Counted from the first letter of the stretch, positions 48,427 to 62,830 are shown. The stretch is DNA of 64,000 nt from Linyphia triangularis (GCA_963978545.1 OZ021732.1:29170123-29234122), one strand, 5' to 3'. Translations and numbers: made by a program. The notes: generated from the sequence alone by a model not told the origin.

Positions 48427-49395
48427 ATGCAGTCGCGCGTAGACCTAGCTCCAGCGATGTCCCGCGAGGCGTACGGGAGCAGCAGCGCTAGCCAGAGGTC
48501 ACCCAAACCCCCGAGAAGATCGGACATCCAGCGTGACCCGGCGTCCTCCGCCTCCAAATACTACCCTTCTTCCATCTCCCAACCAGTATCTGGAAGGGGC
48601 AGTCCCACCCGAAATCCACCCGTTGAAGGGTCAACACGCAGAAGCAACAGACACGGGTACAGTCGCTCTAGCAACGCGAGTCCCCTCACGTTGCCAGCCG
48701 ACGGCCACGGAGTCGTCCCCCACTCAATATCTACTAGCGCTTTCAACGTCGGCCACTCGTCTTCGTCCCACCAACACAGTAGCAATTACTACAACGATCA
48801 GGAACTGAGTCCAGGCATGGACGGCCGCGGGACGAGTGGTCCGGCCGGTGGCCACCACCGAAGTCGATCGGCCACTCGAGTTCCACTCCGCAACTACCAT
48901 TCTCTGGAAAGAGACCAGGAGAGGGAATTCGTGCCGATCAGAGACCCCAGGGACAGGTCGCTGGACCGGACGCACCCGAGATCAAGGGAGAGGTCACTGG
49001 ACCGGACCGGGTACAGGGATGACCACTACAGGGACATGGACGGACCAGTCGACCCGGTGGACCCTTACAGAGACACTTCCCACTCTATGTCCAGGACAGG
49101 AGGACATGGTGGGTCGTACGGGGACACGAGGCATTCGTATGGTAGGTCCAGCGGTGGTGTTGCTGGGGATGGATACTCCATGGAGCTGCAGGGTCGGCTC
49201 AGCGACTTGCAAAGTCAATACAGCAACCTGAAGCGGGAGTTGGACGCTACCACTCAGAAGCTGGGCTCCAGCATGCACAGCATCAAGACTTTCTGGAGTC
49301 CCGAGCTGAAAAAGGAGCGGGCACTGAGGAAAGAGGAGGCAGCCAAATATGCACTGATTAACGACCAGCTGAAGATTCTGAGATCGGAGAACCAG
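48427..49395 (+). CDS. brp: bruchpilot / ELKS-CAST (ERC) active-zone scaffold, first coding exon
   Basis: 323 codons from ATG at 48427 (in-frame TAG TAG directly before it; a second ATG at codon 11 is an alternative) to a donor CAG|GTGAGG at 49396, phase 0. Residues 1-250 are low-complexity, rich in Ser, Arg, Pro and Gly. They contain GGHHRSRSATRVP, EFVPIRDPRDRSLDR and a second RERSLDR, matching the N-terminus of insect Bruchpilot. Residues 252-323 start a coiled coil (QGRLSDLQSQYSNLKRELD). They include SSMHSIKTFWSPELKKER around Phe289-Trp290, the block conserved from insects to vertebrate ELKS, and then EEAAKYALINDQLK. Known role: a filamentous scaffold of the presynaptic active zone that clusters calcium channels and tethers vesicles. 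Later exons (coiled-coil core) were not found in the next 14.6 kb. The exon is far richer in GC than its surroundings. Confidence 0.94.
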
Positions 49396-49743
49396 GTGAG
49401 GTTTTTTTTTCCGAAGTAGACACTAATTAGGAAATGTTGTGTCTTGTTAGAAAAGGAGTTATGTCCTGGAAAATATGAGAATTTGGTTAATCTGGAAACC
49501 TTTACAAGAGCAATGTGATGCTGTATTTAAAGCAATCATCATAAGCTTGCATCATATTAAAAAAAATCACATTTTGTTTTAAACTTGGAATATTTTTATT
49601 CCACTTGACTTTGGAACAGACCCAACTTTTTAAAAAAGAATAAATTAAAATAATTCTTCCCAGTAAAAATTGTTAGCTTTGATCTATTTTCAACACTCCA
49701 GGCATCTTTGATAGTATATTTGTAGTGAAAAAAATGCTGCATC

Positions 49744-51364
<1,621 letters not shown>

Positions 51365-51480
51365 CGGAGGTTTAATTAACTCACTTACGTCATCTAATCG
51401 AGCTGAAACTGGGCAGGTAGACTCGTTGTCGATGACCATGCATTCTATCTAGTTTTATGGTTAAAAATAATCAATGGCGC
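51365..51480 (+). repeat. dispersed repeat family E, copy 2
   Basis: CGAGCTGAAACTGGGCAGGT and GTCGATGACCATGCATTCTA match the block at 41080-41290. Confidence 0.55.
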
Positions 51481-51791
51481 GGGAACAATGTTATTATTAT
51501 TATTTTTTTTTATATTTTTTTTTTCTTCTTCATAATGATCAAACACTATGAAAACTCGATGTAAACACAAAATCGCTTAAATAAGTTTTTTGTTTAATGG
51601 GTTAATTTTTAATTTTCAAAATCTAAAGAGGTGCAAGTGAACCCTCTTATAAAGTTTCTATTGTACCTGCAATTAATAAAAAAATGGCTTGTGGCGGTGA
51701 TTAGGTACCAAATGTAAAAAAAGGGGGTGGAGGAGGGGACGGCGATACCGCCGTCAGATATCACTACTAAAAATTGCAAATGTTCTGAACC

Positions 51792-52528
51792 CATTGGCGC
51801 CAACTAGGCGGGGGCAAAGTGGGCGATCGCTCCCTGCTCCCCCAACAGCAGAGGTAAAGGTATAATCCCCCCCTCCCCCCGCATCGTCGAACCCCCATTT
51901 TGACCTCCACAGATCTGTAAAAATATGTTTTCCACTATAAATATCGCCTAAAAAGGGCATTTTGTATTGTTCTAAAGAAAAAAAATCGCATACAAATAGA
52001 AAGTAAACACAATATTTGTAAACACATTGACATTATCCAACCCTCTTTCCTAAAAGAGAATCATTAAGTCTAGCAGCTTGTTTTGTATAATTTCATTAAA
52101 ATATATATTTTAAAGTATTGCATGGCATTGGAATAAGTAATTTTGTAATTATGAGATTACTTGTATAGGCTCTTTTTTCTTTAACTATTACATTGAATGA
52201 TTAAAATTTGCTTTCTTCCTCACAGTGCAATATCATAAAAGTAAATAATGTTTGATATTGAAATAAATTATTTTATAATGATGATTTAACTGGCTAGTGC
52301 TCTTATTTCTCCATAAAATGTTTCCGAAGTAATTTTATACAAATAATAGCTTCATAAATCAAACAGCCTTATAAAAATTTATTGCGTTGTATGGAGGTAA
52401 GTTCAATAGATTCAGTAGCTAGATCATGCATAAAAGTGTTCGGGGAGCTTGGACCAATTCCCCCCCCCCCCCATCAATTTATTCACCAAGTCTCGCCCCC
52501 GTGATAAATATGAAAAGTTGTAGCCATG
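51792..52528. mobile_element. non-autonomous hAT-type element, GGCGCC ends
   Basis: 737 bp. The ends are CATTGGCGCCAACTAGG on the left and, inverted, CATGGCTACAACTTTTC on the right, with GGGGGCGAGACTTGG subterminal on the right. Flanking octamers TCTGAACC (51784-51791) and ACTGAACC (52529-52536) differ at one base. Same end family as 35236 and 44965. There is no transposase. Confidence 0.75.
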
Positions 52529-52536
52529 ACTGAACC

Positions 52537-53475
52537 AATTTTCTCTTTCAAATTTCTGCCACTGAAAATCAAAGTAACAATAATAAAGTTTCAAATTAGT
52601 GGTTAATTCTTTATTGTGTGTGGTGAGTAGATTCTTTCTCTATATTTTTTAACATTTAAGTTCAACTTTAATTCATAGAGGTGTTACAAAATTCATAATT
52701 TACTTGCAATAATTTTCATGAATTGTTTTTCTAGAATGGAATTTATTATATGTTGTAACATTTTCAGTTATAGTTTGACACTTTTAGTTAATTCGATTTT
52801 TGCTTTTTCCATTAGTAAAAACAGTTTAATAACAACTAGTATATTATTAGAAGGCAAAAAATACACAATTTTTTTCCTTCTCAATCCTTATTCACTTTTA
52901 TAAAAACAATCAAAACTATACCGACTTAGGGTTTATTAGGATAACAACTAAATCACTTTTTCTCATACTTTAAATTTATCCTTCACACCAAACAAATATT
53001 TAAATAAGCTTTGCTTAACTTGTAGTTAAACAAAGTACATTTTCAGTGCTTTCTTAAAGTGCCAACAAAAAACATATTGTAGGAAAATTTTTGAGGAGTT
53101 CCGTTAGAGTTGTTTCTAATGAGTTGCATAACATTAGGAGTTTTGTTTCAGGCAGCAATAGTTTCAACAATTCAGTAAATATTCAACTAGTTCTCGAACA
53201 ATTATCTTCCTTATATTTATAAAAATATAATCTTAATAAAAGTTCAGGTTTCTGAGCTTCTTAAGAACGGCGCCTTCTGGGCAAAATGAGAAATAACTTC
53301 TAGAAATAATTAGCTTGCAACGCAAATTCTATCTGCTTTTCTTAATTAATCCACAAACAAGACGGTTTCTTCCTCCTAAAAAAAAATATGAGAAAACTGG
53401 TTTGCTGGTGAGTTTCATCTATTATATCGAAATTTAAATCTCTAATTAACAAGCAACTAACATGATTTAAATGTA
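52537..53475. other. bruchpilot intron, nothing recognised
   Basis: AT-rich; no gene or repeat end seen. Confidence 0.4.
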
Positions 53476-53519
53476 TCTAATAATCTGAATTGATTCCAAA
53501 TTGTCTGCATAGAGATATC

Positions 53520-54890
53520 CAGAGTTCATCCTAGAAATGAAAAAGGGCAGGGTGCTATTTTCCAAAAAAAAGGGCACTTCCTGTTTACGGGGGCACTTTT
53601 ATGGCAAATTGCAGAAATACGCGTTTTCTGCTATAATTTCAATATTGTTATACTTTTCTACCACGATAAATAATTTTCAATATTCTGGGGAAAAAAATTA
53701 TAATGCAAAAATCCGTGAATCAAAAACTCGCTCAGAAACTTAAAAGATATCAAAATACTGATAAAATGCTCAGTCCTAATTCTGCTGGAATGAGACTGAG
53801 AAAATTATTAAAATTAAATTTCAATATACACAGTAAAATTTTCATCAAATAGTAATTTTTATAAAATTATCAATTTATAATACAGTAAAATTAAGATAAG
53901 AATGTTTTAGTATAATGAAAATGTGTTAAGATAAGAACTTTTCACTTTTTCAAAATTTTCTAAAGTTTGAATGAATCAACCTTAAACTTCATCTCTTAGA
54001 TTTGCTATTGTCAGATAGAGAATAGAGTTTCTCCTAATTTAACATTATTCATTGTGGGATATCACAAGGAGTATTCCGACTAAAGAACTTGGACTATGTC
54101 CTGAAATGTTTGCATTTTTTTATTTTCAAAATCGGATCAAATTTAGCTTCAAAACGGCGATTTTTTTGCCGTGCATGCGCTATTATGTAAGCTATAATAG
54201 AAGTTTTATTTTTTAAAAAATCAGAAATAATCTGGGATTTTGGTTGCATTCCTGTTATGTTTAATTTTAAATATGAAACGGATGTTTAGAAATTAATTGG
54301 TAACAGGCAAATTACCAAAAACACCCCCTAAATTTAACAGGAGGACATCGCGATTACGCGTGTCCAAACGGAAATATTCTTTTTAAATTCTTAGTGTAAA
54401 CATTTGATAGTTATAAACCTTTCCTTTAACTAAGTTATTCAAGTCTTTCAAATTCCTTTCTTCACTATTTTAAAGGAGGCATTTTAAAAATCCAGCGAAA
54501 TACACTTAATCAAAACACGTACGAAATGGCCATCGAAGTTTACTAATGTGCACTTGGGAAATTGTAAGACGGCGCTCTACAATCCACCTACTAATGAAGC
54601 ACGTGATATGGACATCTACACAAAGGTTTCAGTCCCTGATATATACGTTGCGCGTTTGAACATGAATGCGCATGCGCAACAGTCGATTTCAGTAGGGGTG
54701 ATCCACATATTGCGTACTGTTGGGAGGGGAAAAAACGAAAGTTTTTCGAATTCTTTCAGGATGAAATTTTTTCTGAAAAAGGGCAGGAAGGCGCTATTTT
54801 TATAGAAAAAGGGCAAGAAGGGCGCTATTTTTATAGGAAAAGGGCAGGCAGGGCGCGCCGCCCCTCAAAAAATGCCTAGGATGAACTCTG
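53520..54890. mobile_element. 1.4 kb non-autonomous hAT element
   Basis: A perfect 8 bp duplication, GAGATATC, lies at 53512-53519 and 54891-54898. The ends are CAGAGTTCATCCTAG, perfect on both sides, followed by AAAAAGGGCAGG-type sequence. Near the right end, three tandem units of about 31 bp (GGGCAAGAAGGGCGCTATTT) probably serve as subterminal binding sites. There is no transposase frame. Confidence 0.93.
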
Positions 54891-55121
54891 GAGATATCTG
54901 ATTTGGTTAGAAATTGTATATATTAAAATATCTGAATTGGTTAGAAATTGTGTAGCTTAAAATATCTGAATCGGTTAGAAATAGTTTATCATGAGATATC
55001 TGAATTGGGTAGATATTGTTAATTTTTCAGGTATATGAATTGGATAGAAATTGTCCATCTTTAGATATCTTAATTGGTTAGAAATTATCTATCTAGAGAT
55101 GTTCCAACTGGGTAGATATTG

Positions 55122-55331
55122 TGTTTCAACCTGAATACTTAATTTGATCATGATTCATTCACAAGGAGCACTCCATCTTTAGACTAAACTACTTTATTTA
55201 CTAAAAGACGGGACACCACACAGCACATACAGTTATACTAACAATAAGTAAGAGAATGACGCTTTCTCCGACAAGCGGGGGTGGGGTGCAACTAGTGCCC
55301 TCTACAAAGAGCAACATTCTAAGTTGCAACA
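55122..55331. mobile_element. 210 bp solo-LTR-like insertion
   Basis: Begins TGTTTCAACC and ends GTTGCAACA, with a perfect 5 bp duplication, TATTG, at 55117-55121 and 55332-55336. TG...CA ends with a 5 bp duplication fit an LTR left by recombination, unusually short (as in TRIM elements). The ends are also weakly inverted (TGTT(T/G)CAAC), so a small DNA element is the alternative. Confidence 0.7.
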
Positions 55332-55455
55332 TATTGTCTATCTTGAGAAATCTGAATTGGTTAGAAATGGTTTATCTTGAGATATCTGAATTTGTTGGGT
55401 ATTGTCTCTCTTGAGATAGCTGAATTGATTAGAAATCATCTATCTTGAGCATTTC

Positions 55456-57902
55456 TACTAATTGCGTTGAGACTTATTTAATTTATAACACTCGTTTGAG
55501 GTTCTTAAAATTTAACTGTGGACGTATCTTCAGTTAATTAGATGGACGCATTGATCATTCTGCATAAGCTTCAGCTTCTAATAGCAGTTTTGTGTACAAG
55601 CTAAAAACAGCTTCATGTTAAATTGTTTTTTATGCTTTGGAATTATAATCTAGCTTTGAAGTTTGCTTATATTACTAACAGAGGTGTAATGCACCCACAA
55701 ATAAATAATATTAAAAATTTTCTAATGCCTTTTTTTTTCCTTTTAATAAAAATAATCTTTTTGGCAAAGATTAGTGTCCCTTGCCCGAAAATTGCGAAAT
55801 AGACACCTCAGATTTTTTTTTTTTTATGTTTAATTTATTTTGTTTTTTCTCTATCAATATTTTCTACTTTTCCTTAAAACTTAGAATAGACAATGAACTT
55901 GAAACCTTCAAAAATCCATTTAAAACCAGATGTAAAAAAGGGAAGATATTTACAAATTAATGCCAACATTTTATAAAAAGATTTTTTAACGGAATTTTTT
56001 TTAAGTGTCTACTTTTTTTGGCGACCTGGAAGTACCATTCTTTAATATATTACGCTTAAATATTTAGTTTTTAACTAGATTTTTTTTTCCTATTCATATA
56101 ATCATTCCTCAGTTGAAAATTTCGAGTGAGCTTTCATTTCTATGATAAAATATACTGTTGAAACTTTTCCTTATTTAATTGTTCAAAGTTAAAAAGCAAA
56201 GTTTTTCAACTTTTCTACTTTAAGTTTTAAATACATTAACAGTTTTTTTTTAATCGACTTGGATTACAAATAAGAACTTAAATATAATAATCTTAACTTT
56301 ATTTGAACTGAAGTGAATATATTTTTATTAAAAGAAAACTATTTCTAACCCCCACTTCAGTCAATCAATCCTATCATTTCTTTAATGGATTTTTTTTCCC
56401 TTCAAAAACCAAATGTGGTTCGACTGCTCTGTGAAATGGTTTAGCTACGTGAACTACTTGCTCTATCACTAATCCAAAACACAATCAATTAGTTTGTTAT
56501 CTGAATCACTTATTGCGGTCGAAGTCGATTGCAATTAAGATTCCATGTACAAATATCGCACAAATATCCTGCGTAAACCAAACATTCTTCTAAAATTTTG
56601 ATAATTTGGTCCAATATAATAAGGTCACTTGTTAACTGGATTTTGACACTGTCTCAAGAACTAAATATGGTTTATTCAAAAACACCAAGACCAAATTATT
56701 TTAATCAAAGTCGACTTCCTTAAGATCAAAAACCCCTACATAAACCAAACATTATTCAACTTCAAATGGATTTTGGATTGGATTGAAATGGGTTTTGCTA
56801 CTACTGTAACGAACCATTTATTGTAGTCAACATTGACTGCAATAAAAAGTCCATGTTCAAAGATCGAGCTACCCCCATATACAAACCAAACATTCTTCCG
56901 ATTTAATATGTCTGAAACGTCTTTTCTTTTTCTCGTCAATATACCAACGCGCTTTTTAAAATGTCAAACGACCACGCGCCCCCTCAAAATATTACTTTTC
57001 CCGCAACTAAAATGTGTTTATCCTTCCTCCGTGTTCATTTTATTCTATTTAACTTTCATTTCATCCCTCTCTCCAGTCTACATTTCCTTTCGCTGTTTAT
57101 CTGGTGGGCCATTGCAGCTGTATCATTTATCACTTCGCCTTTTCTCCATCCTATACATCTTTTATGTCTCAGCGTATTATTTCCAGGGCTGTTATTTGGA
57201 GAGACATTTTGTGTCCGAATGTTTGCCTCGCTCATTAAGGGCGTGATGTCCAATTTTATTTGTGCCGAGGCTTAGATTCCATTATAGAATGTTTGTGAAT
57301 ACAATGTATATGATGGCTACTTGGATTGTTTAAAATGGAGGGCATAAACTCAAACGATGATGGAAATATTTTTTTGGATTATCTTGACATAGCTCGAAAT
57401 AATTTCTTTCTGTTTGAAAACTCGTATAAAAAACAAGTGAATCATGTTCGGTCTTTATCAACATCACATATTTAAAAAAAAAATCTGTATCGAGTTTTGA
57501 AAAGTTATCTGAAAATCATTTAAAAAATACGACTGAAATGTTGGTAAGTTGGGATGTTTAAATAACTAACGGTTTAATATGATTCTTCAAACTTATAGGC
57601 ACTAAATTTAAATGATTCTAATGGATGCTATTGTTATATTTTTTAAAATCTTAATAACTACTTGAATTTTTTTGAAAATGCATTTGTTTAAATTATGAGC
57701 TAATTTTCCCTGATTTGATTCATTTTTAATAATTTTCCATTAGTAAGTTTTTTGCTTATGCAGTAGAATTATTAAAAATCCTCCATTTTTTAATTTAAGG
57801 GTCATGGGGCTAATATTTGAAAACTATGCAACAATCGTAAAACGACAAGAATAACGCTTTTATTGAGAATATTTTGGTACAATATAAATTATATAATTTA
57901 TA
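55456..57902. other. bruchpilot intron, nothing firmly recognised
   Basis: AT-rich except 56940-57290, which is more balanced and has overlapping plus-strand frames of 137 and 104 codons with hydrophobic stretches but no recognisable domain. That stretch could be a conserved non-coding element or an old repeat. Confidence 0.35.
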
Positions 57903-57910
57903 CTTGTAAC

Positions 57911-58427
57911 TAGGGATGCAGGGATAGTGATTTTAGCCGAATACCGAATATTCGACCAATGGGCAAGCCGAATATCTGATGTATTGTTTCCGACAAAACT
58001 TGTCTTAATTTCTACTTGTAATAAAAAATAGCGTTATTTTTAAACCTGAAAATATCTACTCGTCACAGGTCGATTAAATTGTGTGATAAGACGAATAATT
58101 AAACTAATCAACCGGCCACCTTTCGTTCCCCCCCCCCCCCACCCGCGATTTTTATTTTTATTTTTCTATTTTTTTCGAATGTACTGACATTTCTGTAACA
58201 TTTTCAAATCAATGAATGGCTTTGGATGCGCCTTATATATTTTGAAGTTTTTTAAATATTGTATAAAGAAAATATAATCATATTTTCTATTGAGTGGTAT
58301 TCTGCGCAATAATAATAAATTGGCTATAAATAGAAAAAAAAAGTATTCGGCTGCCGAATATCCCGATATTCAGCCAAACCGAATATTCGGCTCAATGGCA
58401 GAATACCGAATATTCGGTGCATCCCTA
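57911..58427. mobile_element. 517 bp hAT-type MITE, CCGAATATTCGG ends
   Basis: A perfect 8 bp duplication, CTTGTAAC, lies at 57903-57910 and 58428-58435. The ends are TAGGGATGCA on both sides, followed by several CCGAATATTCGG palindromes. No coding capacity. Confidence 0.93.
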
Positions 58428-58435
58428 CTTGTAAC

Positions 58436-59212
58436 CGCTTACAAATGAACGAGTCATAACTGTTGTATTATATAATAATTTTCCACAGCGTTTTTATAAC
58501 TTACAATGATCGTAGAAATAATTTATTTTACATGCTTTAATCAGAACATAGTGTTATAATTTCATTCTCATTTCACTTGTAGCTTGTAGCGAATGCGAGG
58601 TTCCGATTACTCCTCAATATTATTGTTTCAAAAAATCAATATTTATGAGATATTTTTTTAAATTTATAATTTCAAAGTTACTATCCAGGTTCAGGTAATG
58701 ATTTAAAAAGTTGGGTAACATATTTAAAGTTCTTATATTCGTGTTTATTGTCTCTAAAAATAATGCTTTGACAGTGTCAGTATTGTATTTCTTTTTTCAT
58801 AGTAGTTGCCCAAATTTTTGTCTCAACTTGTATCGATATGAAAGGCAGAATTTTTTCTGAATAAGCGCAACTTGTTTAATATATGTTTCTGATTAAGGTA
58901 AATAACACAGTTTGAAAATTATACATATAGGGGACGTTTTAATATTGTAATTTCATTAACTCCACTATTTGTGAGACATTTTTCAGAATCTACACAACTC
59001 CATAATATTTGTTCTACTGTTTAGACTTGCGTTCAAAAAGAATAACACTATAATGTTTAAAATGATGTAAAATATAACAAACTTGAAAATGATTTAAATA
59101 ATGAAGAGCTTTAAAAGGATTAAAAAATAACGAACTTGAAAAAATGTTTTTGTTCCTCTCTATTCATTCAGTCCTATAACGGGATGAAATGGATCTGTTA
59201 TCATTGTTACTC
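58436..59212. other. no feature seen
   Basis: AT-rich intron sequence without recognisable gene or repeat. Confidence 0.4.
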
Positions 59213-59215
59213 GAT

Positions 59216-59475
59216 GTCTGTTGAAGCTAATGTGATTAATTTGGATATTATACATAATAAAATTATATTATGCCCAAAAAAATTATGTTATACATAATAA
59301 CTGGATATTATACATAATAAAATAATATTATACATAATAAAATAATATTATACATAATAAAATAATATTATGCCTAAAAAAAATTATACTATACATAATA
59401 ACTGGTTATTATGCATAATAACTATTTATTATCTATATTATCCAAATTAATCATATTAGTTATAGCAGATACATT
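59216..59475. mobile_element. 260 bp fold-back element with tandem core
   Basis: Inverted ends of about 35 bp with mismatches (GTGATTAATTTGGATA on the left; inverted right GATTAATTTGGATAATA) enclose tandem units of TTATACATAATAAAATAATA (about 21 bp). Possibly a MITE. Confidence 0.65.
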
Positions 59476-60715
59476 TAGTGGTCAACAAAAAATATCTTAT
59501 AAAACTTAACAGGTAGAGAAAGGAAATGTGTTACCAAGGGAAGGATTTATAAGAATATTTTACTGTCGTCATTTCAATTTTTAGTCCCAATGCTTGCTTG
59601 ATTTATTCTTAATAATTTTTTTTTTATTTATTTTTTTATTTTTATTTTTTTATTACTATTAGAGATAAGGAATTAGTGTGAATTACAAAAATGCTCAAAA
59701 TAAGACAAGAAATCATTAAAAGATAGTGTAGATTTCATAGGTAGTTTATTTTGAAGGTTACAAAATTTAAATTTTTCTACAATACCTGTAGGAAAAAAGA
59801 TCGACAAATAGAGTGTTCCTGTGGTCGAATCACATTAATAAAAATAATAACACTCAATATTTACTTATACCACTACTTTTTTAACCATAAATGTAATATA
59901 CACCATTTAGATGGCAATAATTCATTGCAACAAAATTGAATATTTCAGTAGTGTAAGTCACGTTTTTCAATTAATTTTAAAGATGGTATTTTTTGTTGTT
60001 GTTGTTGCATTAATATTATTGGGTATCAAGGGCACTATCTAATTTACCTTTCCGCTCTACATTTGATATAAGTTACCCATAAAAATTACAGTATCTTTTT
60101 TATGAAAAAAATACAATTTTGTTTAAAAAAGTATTTTATAACAAATTCAAACTTGTACTTATTTAAATCATAAAATTTGCTTTAAAACATTTCTCAACTG
60201 GACTTATTCGAAATCAAGATCATCCTATTCAATTTCAATTTAAAAGTCATATTAGCTGGCTGGATGAATAAAACAATTCAAAAAGGAAATGGAAACCTCA
60301 CTAGTGCAAGAATATTAGAAATAGTAAACGAGGTTCTTTTTTTACTACTACCACCACAAGAATATTTTTCTCACCATCCCAAATAGGACGAGTGATTCAG
60401 TGGAGTGATCGGGTTACCGGACGAGTTCTTTTTCTTTTGGAAGGGATGGTGTGGAGAACCGATTTATTGATGTTTTTTTAGGGTTCCATTCCATTTGCCC
60501 GGTGTCCGCCTCCCGTCTGTCTGTCTTGTTTTCTTTTACGAAGGGTTAAATATGAACAGATGAAATATCGGATATTTTTATGTTATAACGACATTAAGTT
60601 TAGGGTTTCTTTTCGACACATAACTTTTTTTTTAATAGATATAGTCCAGGGAATAGAGACATTTTGCCTTGCAAAAGGTTATGTAGTTCTGATTTTTTAA
60701 TATGTTATAAAGGTC
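59476..60715. other. AT-rich, nothing firmly recognised
   Basis: No gene seen. Near 60390-60440, TTCAGTGGAGTGATCGGGTT slightly resembles a tRNA A-box region but no partner box follows. Confidence 0.35.
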
Positions 60716-60764
60716 GGTTCCGTGGTTTATAAACCAAGTTTTCGACCTCCTAACCCTTGTGCGT

Positions 60765-62035
60765 TCTCCGTGGTGCACCAAAAACTGAGCCGTTTTTCAG
60801 TTTATACGTCATAGCTCTTTGCCAATGCATCTTAGAAACACATATTATATTCAAAAGTTGTAGAATATTAAATTATCTAAAACTTTTGTATACTAAGTTT
60901 TTTTGTAGACCTATTATGTAAATAGTTATGTCGCATCAAAGTCAAAACTTTTTCGTAAAAATGCTCCTTTTTTAAGATTTGTGTCAAGTTTTAAGATTAT
61001 ATCTTCATAATGGTACAGTTTAGAGAAAAAGTTTGTAAATAAAAGTTGTAGAGCAATAAATTTCCTACAAGTTTTTTATATAAACTTATTTTCTAGGACT
61101 AATAATAAAGGAGTTACTTTGCTTTGAGTAGTTTCCATGGTGCGCCACAAAAAAAAATACGTTTTTCAGTTTATAGATCATAACTCTTTCGCAATGCATT
61201 TTAAAAACAAACATTAAGTTTAAAAGTTGTAGAATATTAAATTTTCTACAACTTTTGTGAACAATTTGCTTTTGTAAAGCTATTATGTAAAGAGTTATGT
61301 CGTATCAAAGTAAAAACTTTTTCGTAAAAATGCTGCTTTTTTAAGTTTTTTGCCGAGTTGTTCAATTATATCTTCATAACAATAAGTCGTAGGGAAAAAT
61401 ATATCAAACAAAAAATGTAGATCTATAAATTTTCTCTAAGTTTTATACAAAAAGGATCTAGGACTAATAACTAAGGAGCTACTCTTCTTTAAAGGTTTAC
61501 GAGATGATAACCAATAATATACTATGTATAGGTAGGGGTTTAAAAATAGCTTCTTACTGCATAGTCTGACAATTTTAATAAAAAAATAAAACAATGTTTA
61601 CATAATACTAATGATAATGTAAAATAAAAAGTGGAAATATATTAAATAATGTATATATCTATATACAACAACGATAATATCAATTTATCATTTTCGCACC
61701 AAAAACCTTATGAATTCTGAAATTTTGAATTTTTGTCAGTATACCGATCATATCCTTTTTCCACTGCATTTTATAGGGGGAAAAAATTATATTTTAGGTT
61801 GTAGAGTATTAAATTTTTTACCTCTAATATATGTGCAAAATTTGTTTTGTAGAACAACAAATTGTATGAAAAGCATCAAAGCAAAATCTCTTTCGTAAAA
61901 ATACCATTTTAAGATTCTTGTCGAGTTTTTAGATGATATCCATAAAAGTATATCATAAAAATTGTAGAACCCTAAATTTGCTACGTTTTATATACAAAGT
62001 TATTTTATAGGACTAATAACAAAAGAGCTACTTGG
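60765..62035. repeat. tandem units of about 350-370 bp forming the left arm and beyond
   Basis: Three related units start near 60768 (GTGGTGCACCAAAAACTGAG), 61138 (ATGGTGCGCCACAAAAAAAA) and 61698 (GCACCAAAAACCTTATGAAT). All share GTTTTTCAGTTTATA-like, AAAGTTGTAGAATATTAAAT, TTTTTCGTAAAAATGCT, TTATATCTTCATAA and CTAGGACTAATAA blocks in the same order. The right arm holds two units inverted (63357-63628 with a deletion, and 63630-64000). Confidence 0.85.
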
Positions 62036-62207
62036 TAAGATCTAATATTAAAAACAGTTTCTTACTGCAAAGCCTGATAAGTTTAGTAAAAAATAAAACA
62101 ATATAGGTATTAAAATAATAGTATTATAAATAAAAAAATATAAATATTATAAAAATGTATATATATATAATAATAGTAATATCAATAAAACTTACAATTT
62201 AGAAAAC

Positions 62208-62830
62208 TTATAAATTCTTAAATTTAGTTTCGTTTAGCCACGAAGGCTCGGCTAGTTCCTCCGCTACTTCTTGAATTAAGAGTTCTGTTGGGTCGTCTTC
62301 ATCGTTGTCATCAATCATGATGTTCGCTGTATTGTCACATGTTTGTCCATGACAGTTTTTACATATTATGGAGCACTTGAGACCGGCCTTTCTACAGGTC
62401 TTAGTGCATCCTATGTTGCGCTGGCAGAAAATGTAGGTCAGAATTGATTGAGGAGCTGAATTCCTGCTGGTTGTAATAGGAAGAAGTCCTTTACTGTCCA
62501 TCTTCCACCCACAGACCAGAGGATTTTTCAATTGGCCCATCCATGTCTTTACTTGATGGTATGTGCGAAAGACATGGTGCGTAGCAGATTCTTGGGTCGG
62601 AGGTAGCTTTGACAGATTTAACTTGCTCCCAGTTGTTAATTTGGAAAATTGCTTATAACGCAAAGCATTTCAAGTTGTTGTCCTGTGACCACCAAAGAGA
62701 GCAACAAGAATGCTTGATACTGCTTCGGTGATGCTTGAAACACTGGCATTAGGATCTAGGAAGATCTTTACAAATTCCTGTAATATTGGATATGATGAAG
62801 CAGCCAACATTACAACGCATGTATTCCAAT
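62208..62830 (-). pseudogene. C-terminal part of an XPG-like transposon protein
   Basis: Read from 62830 downwards. An opening part has ILVALFGGHRTTT, then one in-frame stop, then NALRYKQFSKLTTGS. LPPTQESATHHVFRTYHQVK and TWMGQ follow, then VCGWKMDSKGLLPITTSRNS, then the Cys-rich SILTYIFCQRNIGCTKTCRK and AGLKCSIICKNCHGQTCDN, and an acidic tail. It matches, block for block, the C-terminal third of the pseudogene at 18746-20880: LPSTDSSTKYHSYRTYL, WGW, APDHLLNMIRYSC and CNGLSCSTACGTCQINGC. The nuclease part is missing. The stop and the missing N-terminus make it a remnant. Confidence 0.8.

Larger units (their letters stand above)
53476..55455. repeat. minisatellite of about 40 bp units, interrupted twice
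   Basis: Units like ATCTGAATTGGTTAGAAATT followed by GT(C/G)TATCTTGAGAT appear before 53519, between 54891 and 55121 (about six) and between 55332 and 55450 (about three). The gaps are a hAT element (53520-54890) and a solo-LTR-like insertion (55122-55331). Confidence 0.8.

Noticed and set aside
48533..49278. Long frames in other phases and on the minus strand over the bruchpilot exon
   Set aside because: Shadows of a GC-rich coding exon; the 48427 frame has the clear homology and splice donor.
56833..57275. Overlapping 137- and 104-codon hydrophobic frames
   Set aside because: No recognisable domain or splice sites; the two phases compete and neither shows family motifs.
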